DNA of 38,300 nucleotides from an uncultured Oscillospiraceae bacterium. Its GTDB lineage: Bacteria; Bacillota; Clostridia; Oscillospirales; Oscillospiraceae. Shown here piece after piece: positions 23,258-30,465 of this stretch. The translations under genes were made by a program, and so were the position numbers. Below the pieces are notes generated by a model. That model saw only the letters and a list, made by a program, of their open reading frames with translations. It ran no database searches and was not told where the DNA came from. Every line of letters begins with the position of its first letter. Positions within the stretch are counted from its first letter, which is position 1. The DNA lies in the NCBI GenBank assembly GCA_947629975.1, contig CANRFU010000007.1, positions 1 to 38,300 of the forward strand, in the 5' to 3' direction.

Positions 23258-23698
23258 CTATCCCTCCAATCGCTGACGCAAACGCTTCAAAATGCCTCTC
23301 AAGCGCCGGTACAGGGCGAACCGGCTCACCCCGTACAGCCTGCACAGCACACCCACAGGCACCTCATTCACCACCCGCAGCAACACAAGCTCCCGGTCCT
23401 CTGGGGGCAGGCCGTCCAGCTCGCTCCGCAGGGCCAGGGACAGCAGCGGGTCGTCCGGCTCCGCCGGCATATCCTCCGGCAACGGTTCAGAGTGTGGCTT
23501 TCTTCCCTCATCGATGCAGAGATTCCGGGCGATGGTGTAGAGATACTGTAAAGTCTGCCCAGTGTCCCGGTAGGTGTCGCTGGAGAGCCAGCGCAGGAAG
23601 GTTTCCTGGGTCACGTCCTCCGCCCAGTGCCGGTCCCGGAGGCGGAAATAGCAGTAGCGGTAGATCCTCTCGTACTGTTCTTCGATGTCCAGCGCCAC
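23258..23698 (-). CDS. ECF-type RNA polymerase sigma factor
   Basis: A 146-residue sigma-70 family protein with only regions 2 and 4. Region 2 (about 8-60) has YRYCYFRLRDRHWAEDVTQE and RWLSSDTYRDTGQTLQYLYTIARN in successive parts. Region 4 (about 94-144) has LPPEDRELVLLRVVNEVPVG and an HTH with VSRFALYRRLRGILKRLRQR. It starts with GTG at 23698, preceded by AAAGGAGG. It heads the operon with the membrane protein, ABC ATPase and permease, so it probably drives or co-controls that exporter in response to an envelope signal. No classic zinc anti-sigma is encoded next to it. A possible TATACT -10 box lies upstream, but no convincing -35. Confidence 0.88.
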   Translation of the reverse strand: MALDIEEQYERIYRYCYFRLRDRHWAEDVTQETFLRWLSSDTYRDTGQTLQYLYTIARNLCIDEGRKPHSEPLPEDMPAEPDDPLLSLALRSELDGLPPEDRELVLLRVVNEVPVGVLCRLYGVSRFALYRRLRGILKRLRQRLEG

Positions 23699-23822
23699 GC
23701 AGATCCGCCTCCTTTCGCAAGTTCTCTACTAAGTATAACGGTTGAAACGGCAAAATGTGCGGGGAAGGGGCCCCGCCGCGCGAAAAAATTTCAAAGTTCG
23801 CGGACTGTTTGCCGGCGGGCTG

Positions 23823-23851
23823 TTGACATCCGCTCTCCTATGCGCTATAAT
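23823..23851 (+). promoter_or_regulatory. Consensus promoter of the marR-ABC exporter operon
   Basis: TTGACA (23823-23828), a 17-bp spacer and TATAAT (23846-23851): both exact consensus. Transcription should start near 23858, at the edge of the palindrome 23860-23886. Confidence 0.9.
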
Positions 23852-23859
23852 CCAGAAAG

Positions 23860-23886
23860 TCTAAATTTGAACGTTTCACTTTTAGA
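23860..23886 (+). promoter_or_regulatory. 27-bp inverted-repeat operator, probably for the MarR regulator
   Basis: An interrupted dyad centred on 23873: TCTAAA (23860-23865) with TTTAGA (23881-23886), and inside it TGAA (23868-23871) with TTCA (23875-23878). Ten of thirteen base pairs around the centre match. It covers about +2 to +29 of the transcript and precedes the marR ribosome site. This is where an autorepressing MarR protein would bind. Confidence 0.75.
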
Positions 23887-23905
23887 AAAATGCGGAGGTG
23901 AGCGG

Positions 23906-24349
23906 ATGCTGCCGAAGAGCGGGGCCGCCGTCATGCAGAACTGCATCGAGGCCTACGAGTGCTGCTGCAAGCCCATATGCCGGGAGCTGAAAATGCCCCA
24001 GATGGCCTTCGACATCCTGATGTTCCTGGCCTCCAGCCCGGAGCACTGTACGGCCAGGGACATCAGCCGGTACCGGGGCTTTAAGGAGACCATCCTGTCG
24101 GTAAACGTGAACAAGCTGGTGACCGAGGGCTATCTGGAGCGCAGAGAGGTGGAGGGGGACCGGCGGAAGGTGAAGCTGGTCTGCACGGAGAAGGCGCGGC
24201 CCATCATCGAGCGGGGCCGGGAGATCCAGAGGTCCTTCACCGCCTCCATCCTGGAGGGCCTGACGGGGGAGGAGCTGGACGTGTTCCGGCGCTGCCTCGG
24301 GGTGATGGGGGAAAACGCCGCCGGGATCATCCGGGGAGGGATACGATGA
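23906..24349 (+). CDS. MarR-family transcriptional regulator
   Basis: A 147-residue winged-helix regulator. The core is MPQMAFDILMFLASSPEHCTARDISRYRGFKETILSVNVNKL in successive helices, in which the recognition helix is about 62-78. The beta-wing is YLERREVEGDRRKVKLVCTEKA, with the conserved DRR of MarR proteins. The N terminus has a cysteine-rich stretch (CIEAYECCCKPIC) that could sense oxidants, electrophiles or metals. GGAGGTG precedes the ATG at 23906. It shares 4 nt (ATGA) with the exporter gene, so one transcript makes both. Likely it represses itself and the exporter through the operator at 23860-23886 until a ligand releases it. Confidence 0.92.
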   Translation: MLPKSGAAVMQNCIEAYECCCKPICRELKMPQMAFDILMFLASSPEHCTARDISRYRGFKETILSVNVNKLVTEGYLERREVEGDRRKVKLVCTEKARPIIERGREIQRSFTASILEGLTGEELDVFRRCLGVMGENAAGIIRGGIR

Positions 24350-26514
24350 AAAACATTTTTCGGTTTTTGAGCAGGGCGAAGGGCGCGGTTCTGGTCATCG
24401 TGCTGCTGCTCATCTTTCAGGCGTACTGCGACCTGGCCCTGCCCACCTACACCAGCGACCTTCTGAACGTGGGCCTGCAGCGGGGCGGCGTGGAGGACGC
24501 GGTGCCCGATACCGTCCGGGACGAGAGCCTCGGGACCCTGGAGCTGTTCCTGACCGACTCGGACACGGAGACGGTGGAGGCCGCCTACTCCGCTCCGGAC
24601 GCCGGCGGCGTCCGCGCCCTCCGGGCGGACGCGGACCGGGAGACGGTGGATCAGCTCCTGCTGCTGCCGGAGAGCGTCGTGCTCCAGCTCAGCGCCACCG
24701 ACGAGGGCGCGGCCATGCTGGACCAGCTCAAGGCGGCGGTGGAGATGGGGGCGCTGTCCAAGGACGACGTCCAGGCCCGGCTGAAGGAGCAGCTGTCCCA
24801 GATGGAGGACCTCACCGACATGTATCTGGCCCAGGTGGCCGCCGGCTGGGTGGCCGCCGAGTACCGGGCCCAGGGGGTGGACCTGAACGCCGTGCGCAAC
24901 GCCTATCTGTTCAAGGTGGGCGGGAAGATGCTGCTGATGGCGCTGCTCATGGCGGTGATCGCCATCGCGGTGGGCTACATCGCCGCCAGGGTGTCCGCCG
25001 GCATCGGCCGGGATCTGCGGGAACAGCTCTACGCCAGGGTCATGAGCTTTACCAGCGCGGAGATCGAGCGGTTCTCCACCGCCTCCCTCATCACCCGCTG
25101 TACCAACGACATCCAGCAGGTGCAGATGCTCTGCGTCATGCTGCTGCGGATGGTGGCCTACGCCCCCATCCTGGCGGTGGCCGGCGTGTTCCATGTGATC
25201 CGCACCGGCTCCCAGATGAGCTGGATCATCGTGGCCGCGGTCATCGCCCTGGCGGTGTGCATCGCCATCCTCTTTGTGGCGGCCTACCCCAAGTTCAGGA
25301 TCATGCAGGACCTGGTGGACCGGCTGAACCTGGTGAGCCGGGAACTGCTCACCGGCATCATGCCCATCCGGGCCTTTGAGCGGCAGAAGCACGAGGAGCA
25401 GCGCTTCGACAGGGCCAACACGGACCTCATGCGGACCCAGCTTTTCACCCAGCGGATCATGACCTTCATGTCGCCGGTGATGATGCTCATCATGAACGGC
25501 GTGTCGGTGCTCATCGTCTGGGTGGGCGGCCACGGCGTGGACCAGGGCGTCATCCAGGTGGGGGATCTCACCGCCTTCATCACCTACTCCATGGTCATCA
25601 TCATGGGCTTCCTGATGCTGTCCATGATCTCCATCATGCTGCCCCGGGCCGGGGTGGCGGCGGACCGCATCCAGGCGGTGCTGGACACCGAGGTCTCCCT
25701 CATCGACCCCGCCCGGCCCAGAGACGGAGAGCTGGGGAATCTGGGGGGCGTCCTCGCCTTCCACGACGTGTCCTTCACCTATCCCGGCGCGGACACGCCG
25801 GTGCTGGAGCACATCTCCTTCACCGCCGAACCGGGGAAGACCACTGCCATCATCGGCTCCACCGGCTGCGGCAAGTCCACCCTGGTCCACCTGATCCCCC
25901 GCTTTTACGACGTGACCGGGGGCAGCATCACCCTGGACGGGGTGGACATCCGGGAGCTGAGCCAGAAGACCCTGCGGGACCGGATCGGCTACGTGCCCCA
26001 GAAGGGGATGCTGTTCTCCGGCACCGTGGAGAGCAACCTGAAATACGCGGGGGAGGGCGTCACCGACGCCGATATGGAGCAGGCCGCCCGGATCGCCCAG
26101 GCGGAGGAGTTCATCCTGGCCAAGGAGGACGGCTATCAGTCCGCCATCGCCCAGGGCGGCTCCAACGTGTCCGGCGGGCAGCGCCAGCGTCTGTCCATCG
26201 CCCGGGCCGTGGCCAAACATCCCCGGGTGTTCGTCTTCGACGACTCCTTCTCCGCCCTGGACTACAAGACAGACGCGGCCCTCCGGGGGGCTTTGGCCCG
26301 TGAGACGGCGGACGCCGCCGTCATCATCGTGGCCCAGCGGATCTCCACCATCCTCCACGCCGACCAGATCCTGGTCATGGAGGAGGGGCGCATCGTGGGC
26401 AAGGGCACCCACCGGGAGCTGCTGGAACACTGCGGCACCTACATGGAGATCGCGCGGGGCCAGCTCTCCGAGGAGGAGATCCGCGCCGCGCTGGAGGAAG
26501 GAGGGGACCGGTAA
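24346..26514 (+). CDS. Heterodimeric ABC exporter, subunit 1 (degenerate ATPase site)
   Basis: A 722-residue half-transporter: membrane domain with six helices, then an ATPase domain (about 465-715). Walker A is GSTGCGKST (about 504-512), the signature VSGGQ (about 608) is canonical, but the Walker B catalytic Glu is Asp633 (FDD) and the H-loop His is Gln664 (VAQRIS). These changes mark the non-catalytic site found in heterodimeric multidrug exporters such as TM287/288 and BmrCD. Between helices 1 and 2 (about 38-185) there is an unusually long acidic, helical extracytoplasmic loop of some 140 residues. It overlaps marR by 4 nt, and its stop shares one base with the start of subunit 2. Confidence 0.93.
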   Translation: MKNIFRFLSRAKGAVLVIVLLLIFQAYCDLALPTYTSDLLNVGLQRGGVEDAVPDTVRDESLGTLELFLTDSDTETVEAAYSAPDAGGVRALRADADRETVDQLLLLPESVVLQLSATDEGAAMLDQLKAAVEMGALSKDDVQARLKEQLSQMEDLTDMYLAQVAAGWVAAEYRAQGVDLNAVRNAYLFKVGGKMLLMALLMAVIAIAVGYIAARVSAGIGRDLREQLYARVMSFTSAEIERFSTASLITRCTNDIQQVQMLCVMLLRMVAYAPILAVAGVFHVIRTGSQMSWIIVAAVIALAVCIAILFVAAYPKFRIMQDLVDRLNLVSRELLTGIMPIRAFERQKHEEQRFDRANTDLMRTQLFTQRIMTFMSPVMMLIMNGVSVLIVWVGGHGVDQGVIQVGDLTAFITYSMVIIMGFLMLSMISIMLPRAGVAADRIQAVLDTEVSLIDPARPRDGELGNLGGVLAFHDVSFTYPGADTPVLEHISFTAEPGKTTAIIGSTGCGKSTLVHLIPRFYDVTGGSITLDGVDIRELSQKTLRDRIGYVPQKGMLFSGTVESNLKYAGEGVTDADMEQAARIAQAEEFILAKEDGYQSAIAQGGSNVSGGQRQRLSIARAVAKHPRVFVFDDSFSALDYKTDAALRGALARETADAAVIIVAQRISTILHADQILVMEEGRIVGKGTHRELLEHCGTYMEIARGQLSEEEIRAALEEGGDR

Positions 26515-28346
26515 TGGCTGAGACGAGACGTCCCCCGCGCCGCCGGGGCCGTATGCCCGGCGAAAAGGCCAAGGACTTCAAGGGCACCGTCAGGCAGCTA
26601 CTGCGGTATATGGGGGCCTATAAGATCGGCCTCATCGCGGTGATGGTGTTCGCGGTGGCCTCCACGATCTTCAACGTGATAGGGCCCAGGATCCTGGGCG
26701 ACGCCACCACCGAGCTCTTCAACGGCCTCGTGGCCAAGCTGACGGGGAGCGGCTCCATCGACTTCGGGAAGATCGGCGTCATCCTTCTGAGCCTCATGGC
26801 GCTCTACGCGGCCTGCGCCCTGTTCTCCTTCGCCCAGGGACTTATCATGACCGAGATGTCCCAGCGTATGAGCTACCGGATGCGCAGAGATATCAGCGAG
26901 AAGATCAACCGCATGCCCCTGGCCTACTTTGAGGACAACGCCGTGGGCGATATCCTCTCCCGCATCACCAACGACGTGGACACCCTGGGCCAGACCCTGA
27001 ACCAGTCCGTCACCCAACTCATCACGTCGGTGTGTACCTTGGTGGGCGTGCTGGTGATGATGCTGTCCATCTCCCCACTGATGACCGTGCTGACCATCCT
27101 GATCCTGCCGGTGTCGGTGGCGCTGGTGGCGGGCATTGTGAGGAAATCCCAGAGGTACTTCAAGGCCCAGCAGCGCTATCTGGGCAAGATCGACGGCCAG
27201 ATTGAGGAGACCTTCTCCGGCCACGACGTGGTGAAGGCCTTCAACCGGGAGGAGGCCGAGATGGACGCCTTCCGGGAGACCAACGGCGTGCTGTACGAGT
27301 CCGCCTGGAAGAGCCAGTTCCTCTCCGGCCTCATGCAGCCCATCATGAACTTTGTCAGCAATCTGGGCTATGTGGTCATCGCCGTGGCGGGGGCCATGCT
27401 GGCCGCCGCCGGGACCATCGACATCGGGGATATCACCGCCTTCGTCCAGTATGTCAAGCGGTTCACCCAGCCGGTGACCCAGATGGCCCAGGTGTCCAAC
27501 ATGCTCCAGTCCATGGCGGCGGCGGCCGAGCGAATCTTCGAGTTCCTGGCCGCGCCCGAGGAGGCGCAGAGCGTGGAGGATCCCGTGGACCCGTCGGTGA
27601 TCGACGGGGAGGTGGACTTTGAACACGTCCGCTTCGGCTACACGCCGGACAAGACCGTCATCCACGACTTCACCAGCCACATCGCCCCCGGCCAGATGGT
27701 GGCCATCGTCGGCCCCACCGGCGCGGGCAAGACCACCATGGTCAAGCTGCTCATGCGGTTCTACGACGTGGACGGCGGCTGCATCCGGCTCAGCGGCCAC
27801 GACGTGCGGGAATTTGACCGGGACCCCCTCCGGGGCGGCTTCGGCATGGTGCTCCAGGACACCTGGCTGTTCAAGGGCACCATCATGGAGAACATCCGCT
27901 ACGGGCGGCTGGACGCCACGGACGAGGAGGTCGTCCGGGCGGCGAAGCTGGCCCGGGCCGACAAGTTCATCCGCGCCCTGCCGGGAGGCTACCAGATGGA
28001 GATCAACGAGGAGGCCACGAACATCTCCCAGGGCCAGAAGCAGCTGCTCACCATCGCCCGGGCCATTCTGGCGGACAATCCCATCATGATCCTGGACGAG
28101 GCCACCTCCTCGGTGGACACCCGGACGGAGCGCCTGATCCAGGACGCTATGGACACCCTGCTGAAGGGGCGGACCTCCTTCGTCATCGCCCACCGGCTGT
28201 CCACCATCCGCAACGCGGACCTGATCCTGGTCATGCGGGACGGCGATATCGTGGAGCAGGGCACTCACGCCCGGCTCTTGGAGCGGGACGGCTTCTACGC
28301 GAGCCTTTACAACGCCCAGTTCGCGGAGGCGGTTTCAGACGCGTGA
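26514..28346 (+). CDS. Heterodimeric ABC exporter, subunit 2 (catalytic ATPase site)
   Basis: A 610-residue half-transporter with a basic N terminus (ETRRPPRRRGRMPGEKAK), six membrane helices (about 36-320) and an ATPase domain (about 365-600). Walker A is GPTGAGKTT (from Gly400), Walker B is ILDEATSSVD with Asp528-Glu529, and the H-loop is AHRLST with His560, all intact. Its signature is SQGQ (505-508) instead of SGGQ. Paired with subunit 1 this gives one canonical site (its own Walker motifs plus VSGGQ of the partner) and one degenerate site, as in known heterodimers. Likely substrates are hydrophobic drugs or peptides; the MarR context supports efflux. Starts one base before the end of subunit 1. 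Confidence 0.95.
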   Translation: MAETRRPPRRRGRMPGEKAKDFKGTVRQLLRYMGAYKIGLIAVMVFAVASTIFNVIGPRILGDATTELFNGLVAKLTGSGSIDFGKIGVILLSLMALYAACALFSFAQGLIMTEMSQRMSYRMRRDISEKINRMPLAYFEDNAVGDILSRITNDVDTLGQTLNQSVTQLITSVCTLVGVLVMMLSISPLMTVLTILILPVSVALVAGIVRKSQRYFKAQQRYLGKIDGQIEETFSGHDVVKAFNREEAEMDAFRETNGVLYESAWKSQFLSGLMQPIMNFVSNLGYVVIAVAGAMLAAAGTIDIGDITAFVQYVKRFTQPVTQMAQVSNMLQSMAAAAERIFEFLAAPEEAQSVEDPVDPSVIDGEVDFEHVRFGYTPDKTVIHDFTSHIAPGQMVAIVGPTGAGKTTMVKLLMRFYDVDGGCIRLSGHDVREFDRDPLRGGFGMVLQDTWLFKGTIMENIRYGRLDATDEEVVRAAKLARADKFIRALPGGYQMEINEEATNISQGQKQLLTIARAILADNPIMILDEATSSVDTRTERLIQDAMDTLLKGRTSFVIAHRLSTIRNADLILVMRDGDIVEQGTHARLLERDGFYASLYNAQFAEAVSDA

Positions 28347-28466
28347 CCGCCCGGTACTCAGTATGAGATCGGCGCCGCGCTGGCGCCTGTGGAGGGGGAG
28401 CCGGCGGCGGAGGGCCGCAGCGTCCTGTTCTGCCTGTGGATCATGAAAAAGAAGAAATTCTGGTAA
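28347..28466 (+). other. Short open stretch without a start, possible gene remnant
   Basis: Directly after the exporter's stop, a frame stays open from 28347 to a TAA at 28464-28466 (ending with VLFCLWIMKKKKFW). It has no ATG with a ribosome site near its beginning. The hydrophobic then basic end looks like a membrane-protein tail. It may be a leftover from deletion, or simply GC-rich DNA with few stops. Confidence 0.25.
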
Positions 28467-28474
28467 GAGCGCGG

Positions 28475-28520
28475 AAAAAGGCTTTGGAGATGCCGCCGGG
28501 GCGTCTCCAAAGCCTTTTTT
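28475..28520. terminator. Strong bidirectional terminator after the ABC exporter operon
   Basis: A 16-bp perfect stem beginning AAAAAGGCTTTGGAGA (28475-28490) with its complement at 28504-28519, ending TTTTTT. The loop (28491-28503) is GC-rich and can pair further. It ends the marR-exporter transcript. Confidence 0.93.
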
Positions 28521-28522
28521 GC

Positions 28523-28551
28523 TTGCAAGAGAGGGCTTTGCGTGCTATGAT
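28523..28551 (+). promoter_or_regulatory. Promoter of the DUF1349 gene
   Basis: TTGCAA (28523-28528) and TATGAT (28546-28551) with a 17-bp spacer, starting only 3 bp after the terminator stem. Confidence 0.65.
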
Positions 28552-28581
28552 AGATGCAAATCTGAACGGGAGGGCTTTACC

Positions 28582-29187
28582 ATGGTAGACATCGGCAAAT
28601 TTGAGTGGACAAGAGAACCGGAGCGTTTCGCGGTGGACGGCGGCGCTGTGGAGGTGGTCACGAAGCCCCACACCGACCTGTGGCAGCGCACCTATTACCA
28701 TTTCCGCAACGACAACGCCCCGGTCTTTCAGATGCGGACGGACGAACCCTTTTTCTCCTTTACCGTCAAGACGGAGTTCGAGAGCAAACACCGCTTTGAC
28801 CAGTGCGGGGTGATCCTCTATCTGGACAGCGAGAACTGGCTGAAGGCGTCCATCGAGTACGAGAACGAGACCTTCCAACACCTGGGCAGCGTGGTGACCA
28901 ACCACGGGTACTCCGACTGGGCCACCACCGAGATCCCCGCCGACGTCAGATCCATGTGGTACCGGCTGAGCCGCCGGGAGGACGATTTCCGGCTGGAGTG
29001 CTCGCGGGACGGCGTCCACTTTGCCCAGATGCGGGTGTGCCACCTGTGGGAGGGGACGGGAGAGATCCGGTTCGGCGTCTACGCCTGCAGCCCGGAGGAC
29101 TCGTCCTTCAGGGCCGTGTTCTCCCACATGGAGGTCACCGAGTGCCGGTGGCCCGCCCACGACGGACAGCCGCCCGACGCCCAGTGA
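28582..29187 (+). CDS. DUF1349-family protein (concanavalin-like fold)
   Basis: A 201-residue cytoplasmic protein with the DUF1349 pattern: TKPHTDLWQRTYYHFRND, then FDQCGVILYLDSENWLKASIEY, GSVVTNHGYSDW, WYRLSRREDDFRLECSRDG and RFGVYACSP. The family is a beta-sandwich of the concanavalin A type, related to the yeast protein Ree1 (regulation of enolase) and to carbohydrate-binding folds. Its biochemical role is not established. There is no signal peptide. The ATG at 28582 follows GGGAGGG; an ATG at 28519 lies in the terminator. It stands alone between its own promoter and a terminator, so it is independently controlled. Confidence 0.85.
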   Translation: MVDIGKFEWTREPERFAVDGGAVEVVTKPHTDLWQRTYYHFRNDNAPVFQMRTDEPFFSFTVKTEFESKHRFDQCGVILYLDSENWLKASIEYENETFQHLGSVVTNHGYSDWATTEIPADVRSMWYRLSRREDDFRLECSRDGVHFAQMRVCHLWEGTGEIRFGVYACSPEDSSFRAVFSHMEVTECRWPAHDGQPPDAQ

Positions 29188-29216
29188 GCGCGGGCCGGAC
29201 CAAAACAGACAGCTTT

Positions 29217-29269
29217 GACAGAACGATCCCGCCGCTTCCGGGAGACCGGCGCGGCGGGATCGTTTTGTC
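29217..29269. terminator. Bidirectional terminator between the DUF1349 and reductase genes
   Basis: A stem of about 19 bp (29217-29235 with 29251-29269, core AACGATCCCGCCGC/GCGGCGGGATCGTT, with one G-T pair). T-rich sequence follows on the plus strand; the minus strand continues GACAG then CTGTTTTG. It separates two convergent genes. Confidence 0.8.
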
Positions 29270-29289
29270 AGGACGCTGATGCCGCTCCG

Positions 29290-30465
29290 CTACCGGAGCA
29301 TGATCTTCCGCGCCGCCTGGATGCCGATCCTGTAGGGCAGGGGCCTGAGCGCGCGGTCGGCCTCCTTCAGCTTTTCGCGGATGGGGATGTGCTGGGGGCA
29401 GCGCTGTTCGCACCTGCCGCAGCCCACGCACTGGGACGCGAAACCGGGTTCCTTTCGTATCCCCATGTTCCGGGCGAACTCAAAGCGGGCGTGGGGGTTT
29501 TTCTCCAGATACATCATGTTATAGTAGTGGAAGTTCCCGGGGATGTCCACCCCCCTGGGGCAGGGCATACAGTACCGGCAGCCGGTGCAGCCCACCTTTT
29601 CCCGCTCCCGGATGATCCGCCTGATCCGCTCCACGGTCTCAAGGTCCTCCAGGGTCAAATGCCCCGGTCCCGCCTCCGATGCGGTGTGGGCGTTCTCCCG
29701 CACCATGTCCTCGGAGTTCATGCCGGAGAGCACGCAGGTGACTTCGCTCTGATCCCACAGCCAGCGCAGGCCCAGTTCGGCGGGAGTATAGCCCCGGCCG
29801 CCGGCGGCCAGCGCTGTTCGGGCCTTTTCCGGCAAGTCCGTCAGCCTGCCGCCCCGGAGGGGCTCCATGATGACGACCGGGATCCCCTTTGCGGCGGCGG
29901 CCTGAAGGCCCCGCCTGCCCGCCTGGGTGTGCTCGTCCAGATAGTTGTACTGGATCTGGCAGAGGTCCCAGTCGTAGGCGTCCAGGATCCTGAGAAACAT
30001 CTCCGCGTCGCCGTGATAGGAAAAGCCGATGTTCCGGATGCGGCCCGACTCCTTCTGGCGCCGGATCCAGTCCTTGATCCCCAGGGCCTTCAGGTGGTCC
30101 CACTCCGCCAGATCGGTGAACATGTGCATGAGGTAGTAGTCGATGTGGTCGGTGCGGAGGCGGGAGAGTTCCTCGCGGAAGGTCCTGTCGATGGCCGCGG
30201 CGGAGCGCATGAGATACTGCGGGAGCTTGGTGGCGAGGCAGACCTTGTCCCGGCAGCTGTTCTCGTCCAGAATACGGCCGAGGACCTCCTCGCTGCCGGG
30301 GTAGATGTAGGCGGTATCGAAGTAGTTGACCCCCAGTTCGATGGCGAGGAGGACCTCCCGCTCCGCCTTTTCGTAGTCGATGGCGCCGCCCTTCCTGGTG
30401 AATCTCATGCAGCCGTAGCCCAGCTGCGAGATCGGTCTGCCCTGCCGGTCAGGCCGGTAGATCAT
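29290..30465 (-). CDS. Aldo/keto reductase with C-terminal 4Fe-4S domain
   Basis: A 391-residue protein. The AKR barrel (about 1-280) has the tetrad Asp50, Tyr55, Lys80 and His114 (NYFDTAYIYPG, ATKLP, HIDYYLMHMF). The C-terminal part (about 300-385) has two ferredoxin-like cysteine clusters, CTGCRYCMPCPRGVDIP and CVGCGRCEQRCPQHIPI. This fusion is common in anaerobes and implies electron transfer to or from the NAD(P)H-dependent barrel. The substrate is unknown. It overlaps birA by 17 nt and is the last gene of the five-gene minus operon, ended by the terminator at 29217-29269. The ribosome site is inside birA (GGGAGGGATCACC). Confidence 0.93.
   Translation of the reverse strand: MIYRPDRQGRPISQLGYGCMRFTRKGGAIDYEKAEREVLLAIELGVNYFDTAYIYPGSEEVLGRILDENSCRDKVCLATKLPQYLMRSAAAIDRTFREELSRLRTDHIDYYLMHMFTDLAEWDHLKALGIKDWIRRQKESGRIRNIGFSYHGDAEMFLRILDAYDWDLCQIQYNYLDEHTQAGRRGLQAAAAKGIPVVIMEPLRGGRLTDLPEKARTALAAGGRGYTPAELGLRWLWDQSEVTCVLSGMNSEDMVRENAHTASEAGPGHLTLEDLETVERIRRIIREREKVGCTGCRYCMPCPRGVDIPGNFHYYNMMYLEKNPHARFEFARNMGIRKEPGFASQCVGCGRCEQRCPQHIPIREKLKEADRALRPLPYRIGIQAARKIMLR

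Noticed and set aside
23700-23760. An ECF-type autoregulated promoter for the sigma factor gene
   Set aside because: A TATACT box is present, but I could not find a convincing matching -35 element of either the sigma-A or ECF kind, so no promoter is annotated.
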